Of a DNA stretch of 64,000 bases, positions 9,447-18,166 are shown one piece after another. The DNA comes from Sphingobacterium sp. UBA5670 (GTDB lineage: Bacteria > Bacteroidota > Bacteroidia > Sphingobacteriales > Sphingobacteriaceae), in assembly GCF_002420705.1 (NCBI RefSeq), contig NZ_DIIM01000005.1, forward strand, positions 484,034 through 548,033, in the 5' to 3' direction. A program made the position numbers and the translations under genes. The notes below the pieces were generated by a model. The model ran no database searches, had not been told where the DNA came from, and saw nothing but the letters and a program-made list of their open reading frames with translations. Position 1 is the stretch's first letter. The number at the start of each line of letters is the position of its first letter.

Positions 9447-11078
9447 ATGTTACATAAAATAACGCTGACAGCATTGTTGAGTCTCATTACATCAATCGCA
9501 TTTTGTCAGTATCCCAAAATTCCAGAAGACGTCAAGAAGAATACAGATGAGCTGATGCGCAAAGCGACCAAACAGTCTGATGAAGCTTGGCAAAAAGCGC
9601 TGCCTGTCATAGAAGAATATGCAAAACAAGGTAAGCCCTATATTCCTTGGGCTGGGAGACCTGCAGATTTACCACAAGCGACTATTCCGGCTTTTCCAGA
9701 AGCGGAAGGTGGTGGTAAATTTACTTTTGGCGGACGTGGTGGAAAGGTTTACGTTGTGACCAGTCTGGAAGATAATGGTCCTGGTTCATTGCGGGAAGCC
9801 TGTGAGAAAGGTGGCCCACGTATTATCGTATTTAATGTTTCGGGTATCATTCGTCTGAAAACGCCATTAATTATTCGGGCTCCATATGTGACTATTGCTG
9901 GACAATCTGCACCAGGTGATGGTGTCTGCGTGGCAGGTGAATCCGTTTGGATCAATACACATGATGTTTTGATTCGTCATATGCGTTTTAGACGTGGTGA
10001 AACGTACGTCGGCCGCCGGGATGATGCAATTGGAGGGAATCCGGTAGGAAATATTATGATCGACCATGTTTCTGCAAGCTGGGGACTGGATGAAAATATG
10101 TCCATGTACCGTCATATGTATAATGACAGCACGGGAAAAGCAGAGGAAAAACGAGGTACAGTGAATATAACTATCCAAAATTCAATTTTCTCTGAAGCTC
10201 TGGATACTTGGAACCACGCCTTCGGTAGTACCTTAGGTGGAGAAAATTGTACATTTATGCGTAACCTTTGGGCAAACAATGCGGCTCGTAATCCATCTAT
10301 TGGCTGGAATGGTTTGTTCAATTTCTATAATAACGTTGTTTACAACTGGGTGCATCGCTCAATTGATGGCGGTGATTACCAGGCGACTTATAATATTGTG
10401 AATAATTACTTTAAACCAGGTCCAGCGACCCCATTGGACCAGCCTGTAAGTTACCGCATCTTAAAGCCCGAATCCGGCAGAAGTAAATTGTCTTATGTGG
10501 TATTTGGCCGTGCGCACGTCAAAGGTAACATTGTTGAAGGAAACGCAAAAGTAACTGCAAACAACTGGGATGGAGGAGTACAATTGGAAAATAAAAAAGG
10601 AGACGCAATGACTTATGCTGAAGCTCAGCCTTACTTTGCAGCAATGAGCGCAAAGGAACCATTCCCTCATGCTAATTTCCCTGTAATGTCTGCGCAGGAA
10701 ACTTACGGTTTTGTTCTTGAACATGCAGGAGCCACCTTACCTAAAAGAGATCCTGTCGATACACGGGTTATTGGCGATGTGAAAAACGGTAAGCCAGTCA
10801 AACTATTAAGCAATGTGAAACTGCCAGAAAAAGATTTTGAACATCGGAGATTACCAAAGGATTCGTATAAAATCGGCATTATTACCGATATATCCCAAGT
10901 GGGCGGATATCCAGTATATAAAGGGACACCTTACAAAGATTCCGACAATGATGGTATTCCGGATGCAGTAGAAAAAGAAATGGGACTGAATCCAAATGAT
11001 CCTAGCGATTCTGCGAAGATTACAGCATCAGGTTATGCGAATATCGAAATCTATCTTAATAAATTAGCTGCTAAATAA
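9447..11078 (+). CDS. Polysaccharide lyase family 1 pectate lyase (tandem copy 1)
   Basis: This 543-aa secreted protein probably cleaves homogalacturonan by calcium-dependent beta-elimination. A signal peptide (about 1-20) is followed by a helical linker and then a right-handed beta-helix. Typical PL1 features are the AEGGG and GGRGGKVYVVTSL region (about 87-110), the DHVSASWGLDE calcium-site motif with D206, and R281 in AARNP as the likely catalytic arginine. The C terminus carries DSDNDGIPD and GLNPNDPSD, a thrombospondin type 3-like calcium-binding segment. The next gene, 4 bp downstream, is a close paralogue. PL1 membership is firm. Whether the enzyme prefers pectate, pectin or the rhamnogalacturonan II backbone is open. 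Confidence 0.9.
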   Translation: MLHKITLTALLSLITSIAFCQYPKIPEDVKKNTDELMRKATKQSDEAWQKALPVIEEYAKQGKPYIPWAGRPADLPQATIPAFPEAEGGGKFTFGGRGGKVYVVTSLEDNGPGSLREACEKGGPRIIVFNVSGIIRLKTPLIIRAPYVTIAGQSAPGDGVCVAGESVWINTHDVLIRHMRFRRGETYVGRRDDAIGGNPVGNIMIDHVSASWGLDENMSMYRHMYNDSTGKAEEKRGTVNITIQNSIFSEALDTWNHAFGSTLGGENCTFMRNLWANNAARNPSIGWNGLFNFYNNVVYNWVHRSIDGGDYQATYNIVNNYFKPGPATPLDQPVSYRILKPESGRSKLSYVVFGRAHVKGNIVEGNAKVTANNWDGGVQLENKKGDAMTYAEAQPYFAAMSAKEPFPHANFPVMSAQETYGFVLEHAGATLPKRDPVDTRVIGDVKNGKPVKLLSNVKLPEKDFEHRRLPKDSYKIGIITDISQVGGYPVYKGTPYKDSDNDGIPDAVEKEMGLNPNDPSDSAKITASGYANIEIYLNKLAAK

Positions 11079-11082
11079 AGCT

Positions 11083-12711
11083 ATGAAATCGTTATTTAAT
11101 CGAAATACCGTGTTACTATTGGGCCTAATAAGCCCAATAGCTACATTGGCCCAATATCCAGTTATTCCAGATTCTTTGAAAAAATTGGCTGCTGAACGGG
11201 AAAGTACGGAAAACATACGTTTAGAAAAAGTCTGGGCGGAAGCACAGGAAATTATAAAGAAAGAAGGGAAGCCCTATATTCCTTGGGCTGCCAAACCTAA
11301 TGACTTACCACAGGCGAAAATTAAGGCATTTCCTGGGGCTGAAGGTGGAGGTGCTTACACTGCCGGTGGCCGGGGTGGAAAAGTTTTTGTTGTGACAAGT
11401 CTTGCGGACAGTGGACCGGGAACGTTAAGAGAAGCCTGTGAAGCCGGTGGTGCCCGTATTGTTGTATTTAATGTTGCTGGCATTATTCGACTTGAGAAAC
11501 CGATTGTCGTAAAAGCACCCTATATTACGATTGCTGGACAGACAGCACCAGGAGACGGAGTGTGTGTTGCTGGTGAATCTTTTCTAATTGATACACACGA
11601 TGTTATTTTACGCTTTTTACGTTTACGTCGCGGTGAAACTGACGTGACGCGTCGTGATGATGCTGTAGGAGGAAATGTAATCGGCAATATTATGATTGAT
11701 CACGTATCTGCAAGCTGGGGCTTGGATGAAAATATGTCTATCTACAGGCATGTATACGACCGGGAAGGCAAAAATCTCAAATTACCTACGGTAAATATTA
11801 CGATCCAGAATTCTATTTTTTCTGAAGCATTAGATGCTTACAACCACGCGTTCGGAAGTACAATAGGCGGATTGAATAGTACCTTTATGCGTAATCTATG
11901 GGCTTCAAATATTAGCCGGAATCCATCTATCGGAATGTATGGCGACTTTGGATTTGTCAACAATGTCATTTGGAACTGGTGGAATCGAAGTGCTGATGGC
12001 GGAGACAATAAATCCTTATTCAACTTTATCAATAATTACTATAAACCCGGGCCGATTACCCCCAAAGATAAGCCAATTGCCTATCGGATCTTAAAGCCAG
12101 AGTCTGGAAGAGATAAAGCGTTTAAAGATCAGTATGGAAAGGTATATGCCCATGGTAATGTAGTAGAAGGTTTTCCAAAGGTTACTGAAAATAACTGGGC
12201 TGGCGGAATTCAGATCGAAGACCTAGCGAATGTAGGTAGCCGTGAAAAAGAAATCCGCGTGGATAAAGCTTTTCCAATGGCACCCGTGACCACACTATCC
12301 GCACAGGATGCCTACAGCTATGTACTTAAAAATGTTGGTGCATTTTTGCCTAAACAGGATGCTGTTGATCAACGGATCATTAAGCAAGTGTCGGAGAATA
12401 AGGTTTATTATGATACAACGAAAGCGCAACATGGATTTGTATCACCATATGTTAAGCGACGCCTCCCAGAAGATTCTTACAAACAAGGAATTATATCGGA
12501 TATCGCGCAGGTGGGCGGTTATCCAACTTATGTGGGGGAACCTTATCAAGATTCAGACAAAGACGGCATTCCTGACAATGTGGAGAAGAGCATGGGTTTA
12601 AATCCCAATGATCCCGGCGATTCGAGAAAAATTGCTAAAAATGGCTATGCCAATATTGAGAATTATTTAAATGGGGTTGTTGCATTAGATGCCGTCGTGC
12701 CCAAAAAATAA
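11083..12711 (+). CDS. Polysaccharide lyase family 1 pectate lyase (tandem copy 2)
   Basis: This 542-aa secreted paralogue of the preceding lyase has the same architecture: signal peptide, helical linker, PL1 beta-helix and a C-terminal DSDKDGIPD calcium-binding repeat. The calcium-site Asp is at the same residue number (D206), and the likely catalytic Arg is R279 in SRNPSIG. Large blocks are almost identical between the copies (IMIDHVSASWGLDENMS, NITIQNSIFSEALD). The region after residue 370 differs, which may reflect a different cleavage mode or pattern tolerance. Spacing of 4 bp to the previous gene indicates co-transcription and a local duplication. Confidence 0.9.
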   Translation: MKSLFNRNTVLLLGLISPIATLAQYPVIPDSLKKLAAERESTENIRLEKVWAEAQEIIKKEGKPYIPWAAKPNDLPQAKIKAFPGAEGGGAYTAGGRGGKVFVVTSLADSGPGTLREACEAGGARIVVFNVAGIIRLEKPIVVKAPYITIAGQTAPGDGVCVAGESFLIDTHDVILRFLRLRRGETDVTRRDDAVGGNVIGNIMIDHVSASWGLDENMSIYRHVYDREGKNLKLPTVNITIQNSIFSEALDAYNHAFGSTIGGLNSTFMRNLWASNISRNPSIGMYGDFGFVNNVIWNWWNRSADGGDNKSLFNFINNYYKPGPITPKDKPIAYRILKPESGRDKAFKDQYGKVYAHGNVVEGFPKVTENNWAGGIQIEDLANVGSREKEIRVDKAFPMAPVTTLSAQDAYSYVLKNVGAFLPKQDAVDQRIIKQVSENKVYYDTTKAQHGFVSPYVKRRLPEDSYKQGIISDIAQVGGYPTYVGEPYQDSDKDGIPDNVEKSMGLNPNDPGDSRKIAKNGYANIENYLNGVVALDAVVPKK

Positions 12712-12720
12712 AAAATAACC

Positions 12721-15700
12721 ATGAGTAAAAGAATGCTGTTCTTTTCTTGTCTCGGACTATATGCCTTCATCTGTACTGCACATGCACAACAAATGAAGGC
12801 ATATAGTCCTTTGGTATGGGATGAGGGAAAGTTTGTTTACCATGCGGATTCGCTTGGAAACCAAATTCCTGATTTTTCCTATGCAGGATATAAAGGAGGC
12901 AACGAAGCTATTCCTACAGGACAGATTGCTGTCGTTGTTCCTGTAAAATCAGGTGATGCGACGCAACGTATACAAGCTGCCATTAACTATGTGTCAATGC
13001 TACCGTTGGGTAAAGATGGATTACGAGGAGTGGTGCTTTTACAAGCGGGAGTTTATTCTGTTTCCGGTTCTCTAAAAATAAGTGCCTCAGGTGTTATTCT
13101 GCGTGGTAGTGGTTTCACAACAAATGGAACTGTCATCATTGGTGAAGGAACAACAAGAGAAACACTCATCCGTATTCTCGGAAAAGACGATATCACGTTT
13201 GCAAAAAAGACAAACGTAACAAGTGCTTACGTCCCTGTCAACGCGCGGGTATTGGATATTGATCATGCAGCTTCCTATAAAGCTGGAGATAAAATTAGGA
13301 TTACAAGACCTTCCACGCAAGATTGGATTAATCAGCTTGGTACCGATCATTTCGGCGGCGGGATCACTTCTTTGGGTTGGAAGCCTGGGCAACGTGATGT
13401 TCATTGGGATAGAACGATTGTCGCTGTGAAAGGCAATCGTATCGAGATCGACGCCCCAATCACAACGGCCTTGGATAAACATTACGGTCAGGCGACCGTC
13501 GAACGATATACTTGGAAAGGACGAATCGAAAATGTCGGTATAGAAAATATTGCACTTAAATCTGCTTTCAATGCTAATAACCCGAAAGACGAAGACCATC
13601 GCTGGATGGCGATTACTATTGAAAATGCGGAAAACGTATGGGTGCGCCGCATGCAGTTTCAGCATTTCGCAGGATCAGCCGTTTACGCTTTAGCAAGTAC
13701 CCAAAAATTAACTGTTGAGGATTGTATTTCTCGGGACCCGGTGTCAGAAATCGGTGGACAAAGAAGATATACTTTTTTCACAAAGGGACAACAGACCTTA
13801 TTTCAGCGGCTTTATTCTGAGCAGGGATATCATGATTTTGCAGTGGGCTACCTGGCAGCAGGGCCAAATGCTTTTGTCCAATGCCAAGCAGTAGAGCCTT
13901 TCAGTTTCAGTGGTGGAATAGACAGCTGGGCGTCGGGAGTTCTTTTTGACAATGCAGATATAGATGCGCAGGCACTAAGCTATAAAAACCGAGGTCAAGA
14001 TGGTCAGGGAGCTGGATGGTCGGCAGCAAATTCTGTATTTTGGCAGTCGACAGCTGGACTTGTAGAGTGTTATCAACCACCAACAGCACAGAATTGGGCT
14101 TTTGGGATTTGGTCTCAATTTCAGGGAAATGGTTATTGGGAGCAATCTAATGAATACATTAAGCCAAAAAGTTTGTATTATGCCCAGTTGCGCGAAAGGA
14201 TTGGCGCGGCTGCTGATGAGCGGGCGGTACTGTTGCCGGTGCTGACCGAAGCGTCCAGTAGTCCGCCCGTCAGTGTTGCCATGGAGTTGACAAAACAATC
14301 GATAAACCCAATGATGGAGCTGGTTGATTTTATTACTGAGGCGAACAAGCGTTATACCTTAAATACCACGGCAACTAAGGTAAAAACCATTGATCAGATT
14401 GATTATAAAGAGCTCATTCCTCCGAAAAAACAAGCTGATATGCGTGTCGTGAACGGTTGGTTGGTCCGAGGCGATGAAGTACTCGTGGGAGCGAAATCGG
14501 ATGTGTCCTGGTGGAATGGTAGCGCTCGCCCATATGGCGCCGAGAAAGCAAAACCACATATCACCCGCTATGTCCCTGGAGAAATTGGCAATGGGCTCAC
14601 CGATGACCTGGATGCCATGACCGATAGCATGCTTCAAAACAATGTATTGGCTATTGATCACAACTACGGACTGTGGTATGACCGCCGCAGGGACGACCAC
14701 GAGCGTATCCGTCGGATAAATGGGGAGGTGTGGCCTCCGTTTTATGAATTGCCATTTGCACGTAGTGGTCAGGGGTTAGCCTATGACGGCCTGTCTAAGT
14801 ATGATTTGACAAAGTACAACAAATTTTACTGGGGACGCTTGAAACAATATGCAGATCTAGCAGACCAAAGAGGTTTGGTATTGCTACATCAAAATTATTT
14901 TCAACATAATATTATCGAAGCTGGTGCACATTATGCGGACTTCCCATGGCGTGCAGCTAATAATATCAATAATGTCGGATTTCCAGAACCGGTTCCTTAT
15001 GCTGGTAATAAACGAATTTTCATGGCAGAACAGTTCTACGATATCGATAACCCTGTTCGTCGTTCATTACATCGCGCTTATATCCGTCAATGCTTGGATA
15101 ACTTTAAAGATAACTCGGGAGTCATTCAGATGATCAGCGCCGAATATACGGGACCCTTACATTTCGTTCAGTTTTGGGTCGACGTAATCAAAGAATGGAA
15201 AGCGGAGACAGGTAAAAATCCAATTATTGGTTTGAGTGCAACAAAAGATGTACAAGATGCTATTTTAGCCGATAAAGAACGTGCTAAAGAAATTCAGGTC
15301 ATTGATATCCGCTACTGGCATTATCAAGCGGATGGAAAGAGCTATGCTCCCCAAGGTGGGCAAAATCTGGCGCCGCGTCAGCATGCACGATTGTTGAAAC
15401 CAAAGAAAACATCGATGGAGGCCGTTTATAAAGCCGTATCCGAATACCGCACAAAATATCCGGATAAAGCAGTATTATACTTTGCTGACAACTACCCAAC
15501 GATGGCTTGGGCATCTTTTATGGCAGGTGGCTCTATGGCAAACCTACCTAAGATAGGAAACAACGATTTCTACCGTGCAGCATCGGCGATGAAAGCGACA
15601 GAAATCAATGGCGCCTGGTTGCTAAAAGGTAGCCAAGGTCTGATCATTTATAAGGAAAAATCCGATGCAGAAGATATTGATCTATCCGATTATAAAGGTG

Positions 15701-15831
15701 GTTTTGAAATGACACGCATTAATCCGAAAAACGGAACGATTATCAAAATAGAGAAGATCAATCTCGGGAAGCATATTCATTTGAGCAATTATACAAAAGA
15801 GCCAGAAATTATTTGGCTAAATAAGAAATAA
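12721..15831 (+). CDS. Secreted beta-helix (pectate-lyase-like) protein fused to a barrel-like C-terminal domain
   Basis: This 1036-aa protein has a signal peptide (cleavage near AHAQQ). Residues about 60-470 have the pattern of a pectin-lyase-like right-handed beta-helix (IQAAINYV, VVLLQAGVYSVSG, ILRGSGF). Residues about 590-960 read as an alpha/beta barrel of glycosidase type, with DHNYGLWYDRRRDDHER, YADLADQRGLVLLHQNYFQH and QMISAEYTGP. I associate the two halves with uncharacterised Bacteroidota domains (DUF4955/DUF6298) from memory, not from a search. It lies between PL1 lyases and the GH140-like gene, so a role on branched pectin is likely. The reaction is unknown. Confidence 0.6.
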   Translation: MSKRMLFFSCLGLYAFICTAHAQQMKAYSPLVWDEGKFVYHADSLGNQIPDFSYAGYKGGNEAIPTGQIAVVVPVKSGDATQRIQAAINYVSMLPLGKDGLRGVVLLQAGVYSVSGSLKISASGVILRGSGFTTNGTVIIGEGTTRETLIRILGKDDITFAKKTNVTSAYVPVNARVLDIDHAASYKAGDKIRITRPSTQDWINQLGTDHFGGGITSLGWKPGQRDVHWDRTIVAVKGNRIEIDAPITTALDKHYGQATVERYTWKGRIENVGIENIALKSAFNANNPKDEDHRWMAITIENAENVWVRRMQFQHFAGSAVYALASTQKLTVEDCISRDPVSEIGGQRRYTFFTKGQQTLFQRLYSEQGYHDFAVGYLAAGPNAFVQCQAVEPFSFSGGIDSWASGVLFDNADIDAQALSYKNRGQDGQGAGWSAANSVFWQSTAGLVECYQPPTAQNWAFGIWSQFQGNGYWEQSNEYIKPKSLYYAQLRERIGAAADERAVLLPVLTEASSSPPVSVAMELTKQSINPMMELVDFITEANKRYTLNTTATKVKTIDQIDYKELIPPKKQADMRVVNGWLVRGDEVLVGAKSDVSWWNGSARPYGAEKAKPHITRYVPGEIGNGLTDDLDAMTDSMLQNNVLAIDHNYGLWYDRRRDDHERIRRINGEVWPPFYELPFARSGQGLAYDGLSKYDLTKYNKFYWGRLKQYADLADQRGLVLLHQNYFQHNIIEAGAHYADFPWRAANNINNVGFPEPVPYAGNKRIFMAEQFYDIDNPVRRSLHRAYIRQCLDNFKDNSGVIQMISAEYTGPLHFVQFWVDVIKEWKAETGKNPIIGLSATKDVQDAILADKERAKEIQVIDIRYWHYQADGKSYAPQGGQNLAPRQHARLLKPKKTSMEAVYKAVSEYRTKYPDKAVLYFADNYPTMAWASFMAGGSMANLPKIGNNDFYRAASAMKATEINGAWLLKGSQGLIIYKEKSDAEDIDLSDYKGGFEMTRINPKNGTIIKIEKINLGKHIHLSNYTKEPEIIWLNKK

Positions 15832-15835
15832 CAAC

Positions 15836-17236
15836 ATGTCTATTCGTAAGAAACTTATACTATTTACAGTTGCAGGAGCACTTTTTTCGTGTACGTCCAA
15901 TAAAGAGGCGAAGCACCCCACACTTTTGAAAATTTCGGAAAACGGTAGGTATATCATGACCGAAGATGGGAAACCTTTCTTTTGGCTTGGCGATACGGGC
16001 TGGTTGCTTTTCAACAAGATGAACCGGGCGGAAGCGGAGCAATACCTGGAGGATCGGAAACAAAAAGGTTTCAATGTCATCCAGGCCATGGTCCTGCATA
16101 CCGTTCCTTCCGTAAATAGTTATGGTGATTCTTCGCTTGTCAACAAAGATATTTCGAGACCGCTTGTGACCGAAGGGAACAATCCGGATAATGCAACAGC
16201 GTATGATTATTGGGATCATGTCGATTACATTATTGATAAGGCAGCTGAAAAGGGACTCTATGTTGCTTTGGTCCCGGTTTGGGGATCACCGGTGAAGGAT
16301 GGAAAAGTATCAGCTGAGCAAGCAGAAAAATATGCCACGTTTCTTGCGGAAAGGTGGAAAGACCGTCCGAATATCATTTGGTTAAATGGTGGTGATATTA
16401 AGGGATCAGATAAGATGGAAGTGTGGGAGAAAATCGGCCAAACAATAAAATCGATCGATCATAACCATTTAATGACTTTTCATCCTAGAGGACGAACGGC
16501 TTCTTCGGATTGGTTCCACGATAGACCCTGGCTGGATTTCAATATGGTGCAATCTGGACACCGTACCTACGCTCAGGATACTTCCGCGAATGAACAGAAA
16601 CATTATGGCGAGGATAACTGGAAGTTTATGGCAGCCGACTGGGATATAAAACCCATTAAACCAACGATCGACGGGGAACCTTCTTATGAAGGCATCCCAC
16701 AGGGATTACACGATATCACCCAACCGCGCTGGAAAGATGCTGACGTCAGAAGATATGGCTATTGGTCTGTATTTGCTGGTGCATTTGGTTATACCTATGG
16801 GCAAAATTCGGTCATGCAGATGCATGGGAAGCAAGATTCCACCTCGGCCTATGGTTCGGATGAGCTATGGAGTTCGGCAATCAATGCGCCGGGTGCGTCA
16901 CAAATGAAATTTTTGAAGGAGCTTATGCTGTCAAGAGACAATTATTTTGATCGTGTTCCCGATCAGTCTTTAATTGCGGATAATGGTGATAAATACAATC
17001 GTTTACTAGCGACAAGAACTGGGAATTGCGCATTTATCTACAATTACAACGGTAGGGAAATGAAAATTAATATGGGAAAAATCAATGGGGACAAAGTAAA
17101 AGCGTCCTGGTTTGATCCCCGAAATGGGTCGACCAAAGTGATCGGAGAGTTTGAAAATAAAGGTGTACAAACTTTTGTGCCTGAGGGAGGACAAAAAGAT
17201 GGAAACGACTGGGTATTGATCTTAGATAGCATTTAA
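15836..17236 (+). CDS. GH140-like (DUF4038) apiosidase lipoprotein
   Basis: This 466-aa protein has a signal peptide and lipobox with Cys19 (LFSC), placing it on a membrane surface. The body is a TIM barrel of the DUF4038/GH140 type, starting RYIMTEDGKPFFWLGDTGW. GH140 enzymes cleave the D-apiose to galacturonic acid bond of rhamnogalacturonan II. Candidate catalytic residues are D187 (LNGGDIKG) and E281 (IDGEPSYEG). A C-terminal beta domain ends at GNDWVLILDSI. The stop codon shares a base with the next start (TAATG), so it is coupled to the GH43-like gene. The family assignment is good. Apiosidase activity is inferred from the characterised Bacteroides thetaiotaomicron family member. Confidence 0.78.
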   Translation: MSIRKKLILFTVAGALFSCTSNKEAKHPTLLKISENGRYIMTEDGKPFFWLGDTGWLLFNKMNRAEAEQYLEDRKQKGFNVIQAMVLHTVPSVNSYGDSSLVNKDISRPLVTEGNNPDNATAYDYWDHVDYIIDKAAEKGLYVALVPVWGSPVKDGKVSAEQAEKYATFLAERWKDRPNIIWLNGGDIKGSDKMEVWEKIGQTIKSIDHNHLMTFHPRGRTASSDWFHDRPWLDFNMVQSGHRTYAQDTSANEQKHYGEDNWKFMAADWDIKPIKPTIDGEPSYEGIPQGLHDITQPRWKDADVRRYGYWSVFAGAFGYTYGQNSVMQMHGKQDSTSAYGSDELWSSAINAPGASQMKFLKELMLSRDNYFDRVPDQSLIADNGDKYNRLLATRTGNCAFIYNYNGREMKINMGKINGDKVKASWFDPRNGSTKVIGEFENKGVQTFVPEGGQKDGNDWVLILDSI

Positions 17237-18165
17237 TGAGGAATTTGGTCAAATTGTTTATTTTATTTAGTGTGGCATCGATCTTGGCTTCCTGTCAGCG
17301 GGATGTTTACCTATTTACCTCGTTCCACGAACCCGCCAATGAAGGTTTGCGCTATCTGTATAGCAAAGATGGCTACCATTGGAATGCGATTAATGGGGTT
17401 TATTTAAAACCAAAATTAGGAAAACAGAAAATCATGCGCGATCCGTCGATGATACGGGATAAACAAGGTATTTATCATTTGGTATGGACCATTGGTTGGC
17501 AGGGAAATGAAGGAATCGGCTACGCACGTTCAAAAGACTTGATCCATTGGGAAAATCAACAGATCGTTCCAGTGATGCAACAAGAAGCAACCACCGTCAA
17601 TGTTTGGGCGCCAGAGTTATTTTATGATGATATAGATGACCGGTTTATTATTATTTGGGCTTCCACCATTCCTTATCGCTTCGCAAAAGGCGTAGAAGAA
17701 GAGAAAAACAATCACCGCATGTACTATACGACAACAAAGGATTTTAAATCCTTTACGGAGACGAAATTATTTAACGATCCGGGCTTTAGTATCATTGATG
17801 CGGTCATTGTCAAAAAAGAGCAAAAGGATTATGTGCTTGTATTAAAGGATAATACGCGGCCCAATCGAAATCTAAAGGTGGCCTTTGCGAAAAATCCATT
17901 GGGGCCATTTCAGCAGATCTCTGAGCCTTTCTCGCCGTATTTAAGTGAGGGACCTGCGGTGCTTAAAGTCAAGGATCAATGGTTAATCTATTTCGATTCA
18001 TATGGTAGCAAAAGCTATGAGGCTGTGTCCACCAAAGATTTTAAGGTCTTCGAAAAAATCAACGACAAGATTTCCGTTCCAGAAGGGCATAAACATGGAA
18101 CGATCTTCAAAGCGTCCAATAAAGATTTAAAAAATTTGCTTCGGGATGAAGCCAAAAAGAAATAA
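17236..18165 (+). CDS. GH43-like five-bladed propeller glycosidase lipoprotein
   Basis: This 309-aa protein has a lipoprotein signal with Cys20 (LASC). It shows the GH43 pattern of a five-bladed beta-propeller, with the triad apparently intact: D69 as base (MRDPSM), D188 as pKa modulator (SIIDAVIVK) and E238 as acid (SEGPAVLK). The WAPELF motif at about 124-129 is also family-typical. GH43 enzymes are mostly alpha-L-arabinofuranosidases or beta-xylosidases. In this locus removal of arabinose or another pectin side-chain sugar is the likely job. Its start overlaps the GH140-like stop by one base. Confidence 0.78.
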   Translation: MRNLVKLFILFSVASILASCQRDVYLFTSFHEPANEGLRYLYSKDGYHWNAINGVYLKPKLGKQKIMRDPSMIRDKQGIYHLVWTIGWQGNEGIGYARSKDLIHWENQQIVPVMQQEATTVNVWAPELFYDDIDDRFIIIWASTIPYRFAKGVEEEKNNHRMYYTTTKDFKSFTETKLFNDPGFSIIDAVIVKKEQKDYVLVLKDNTRPNRNLKVAFAKNPLGPFQQISEPFSPYLSEGPAVLKVKDQWLIYFDSYGSKSYEAVSTKDFKVFEKINDKISVPEGHKHGTIFKASNKDLKNLLRDEAKKK

Positions 18166-18166
18166 T

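Noticed and set aside
13087..13665. 192-codon open frame on the minus strand
   Set aside because: It lies entirely inside the beta-helix protein gene on the + strand, has no recognisable domain and has low-complexity residue use typical of an antisense shadow.
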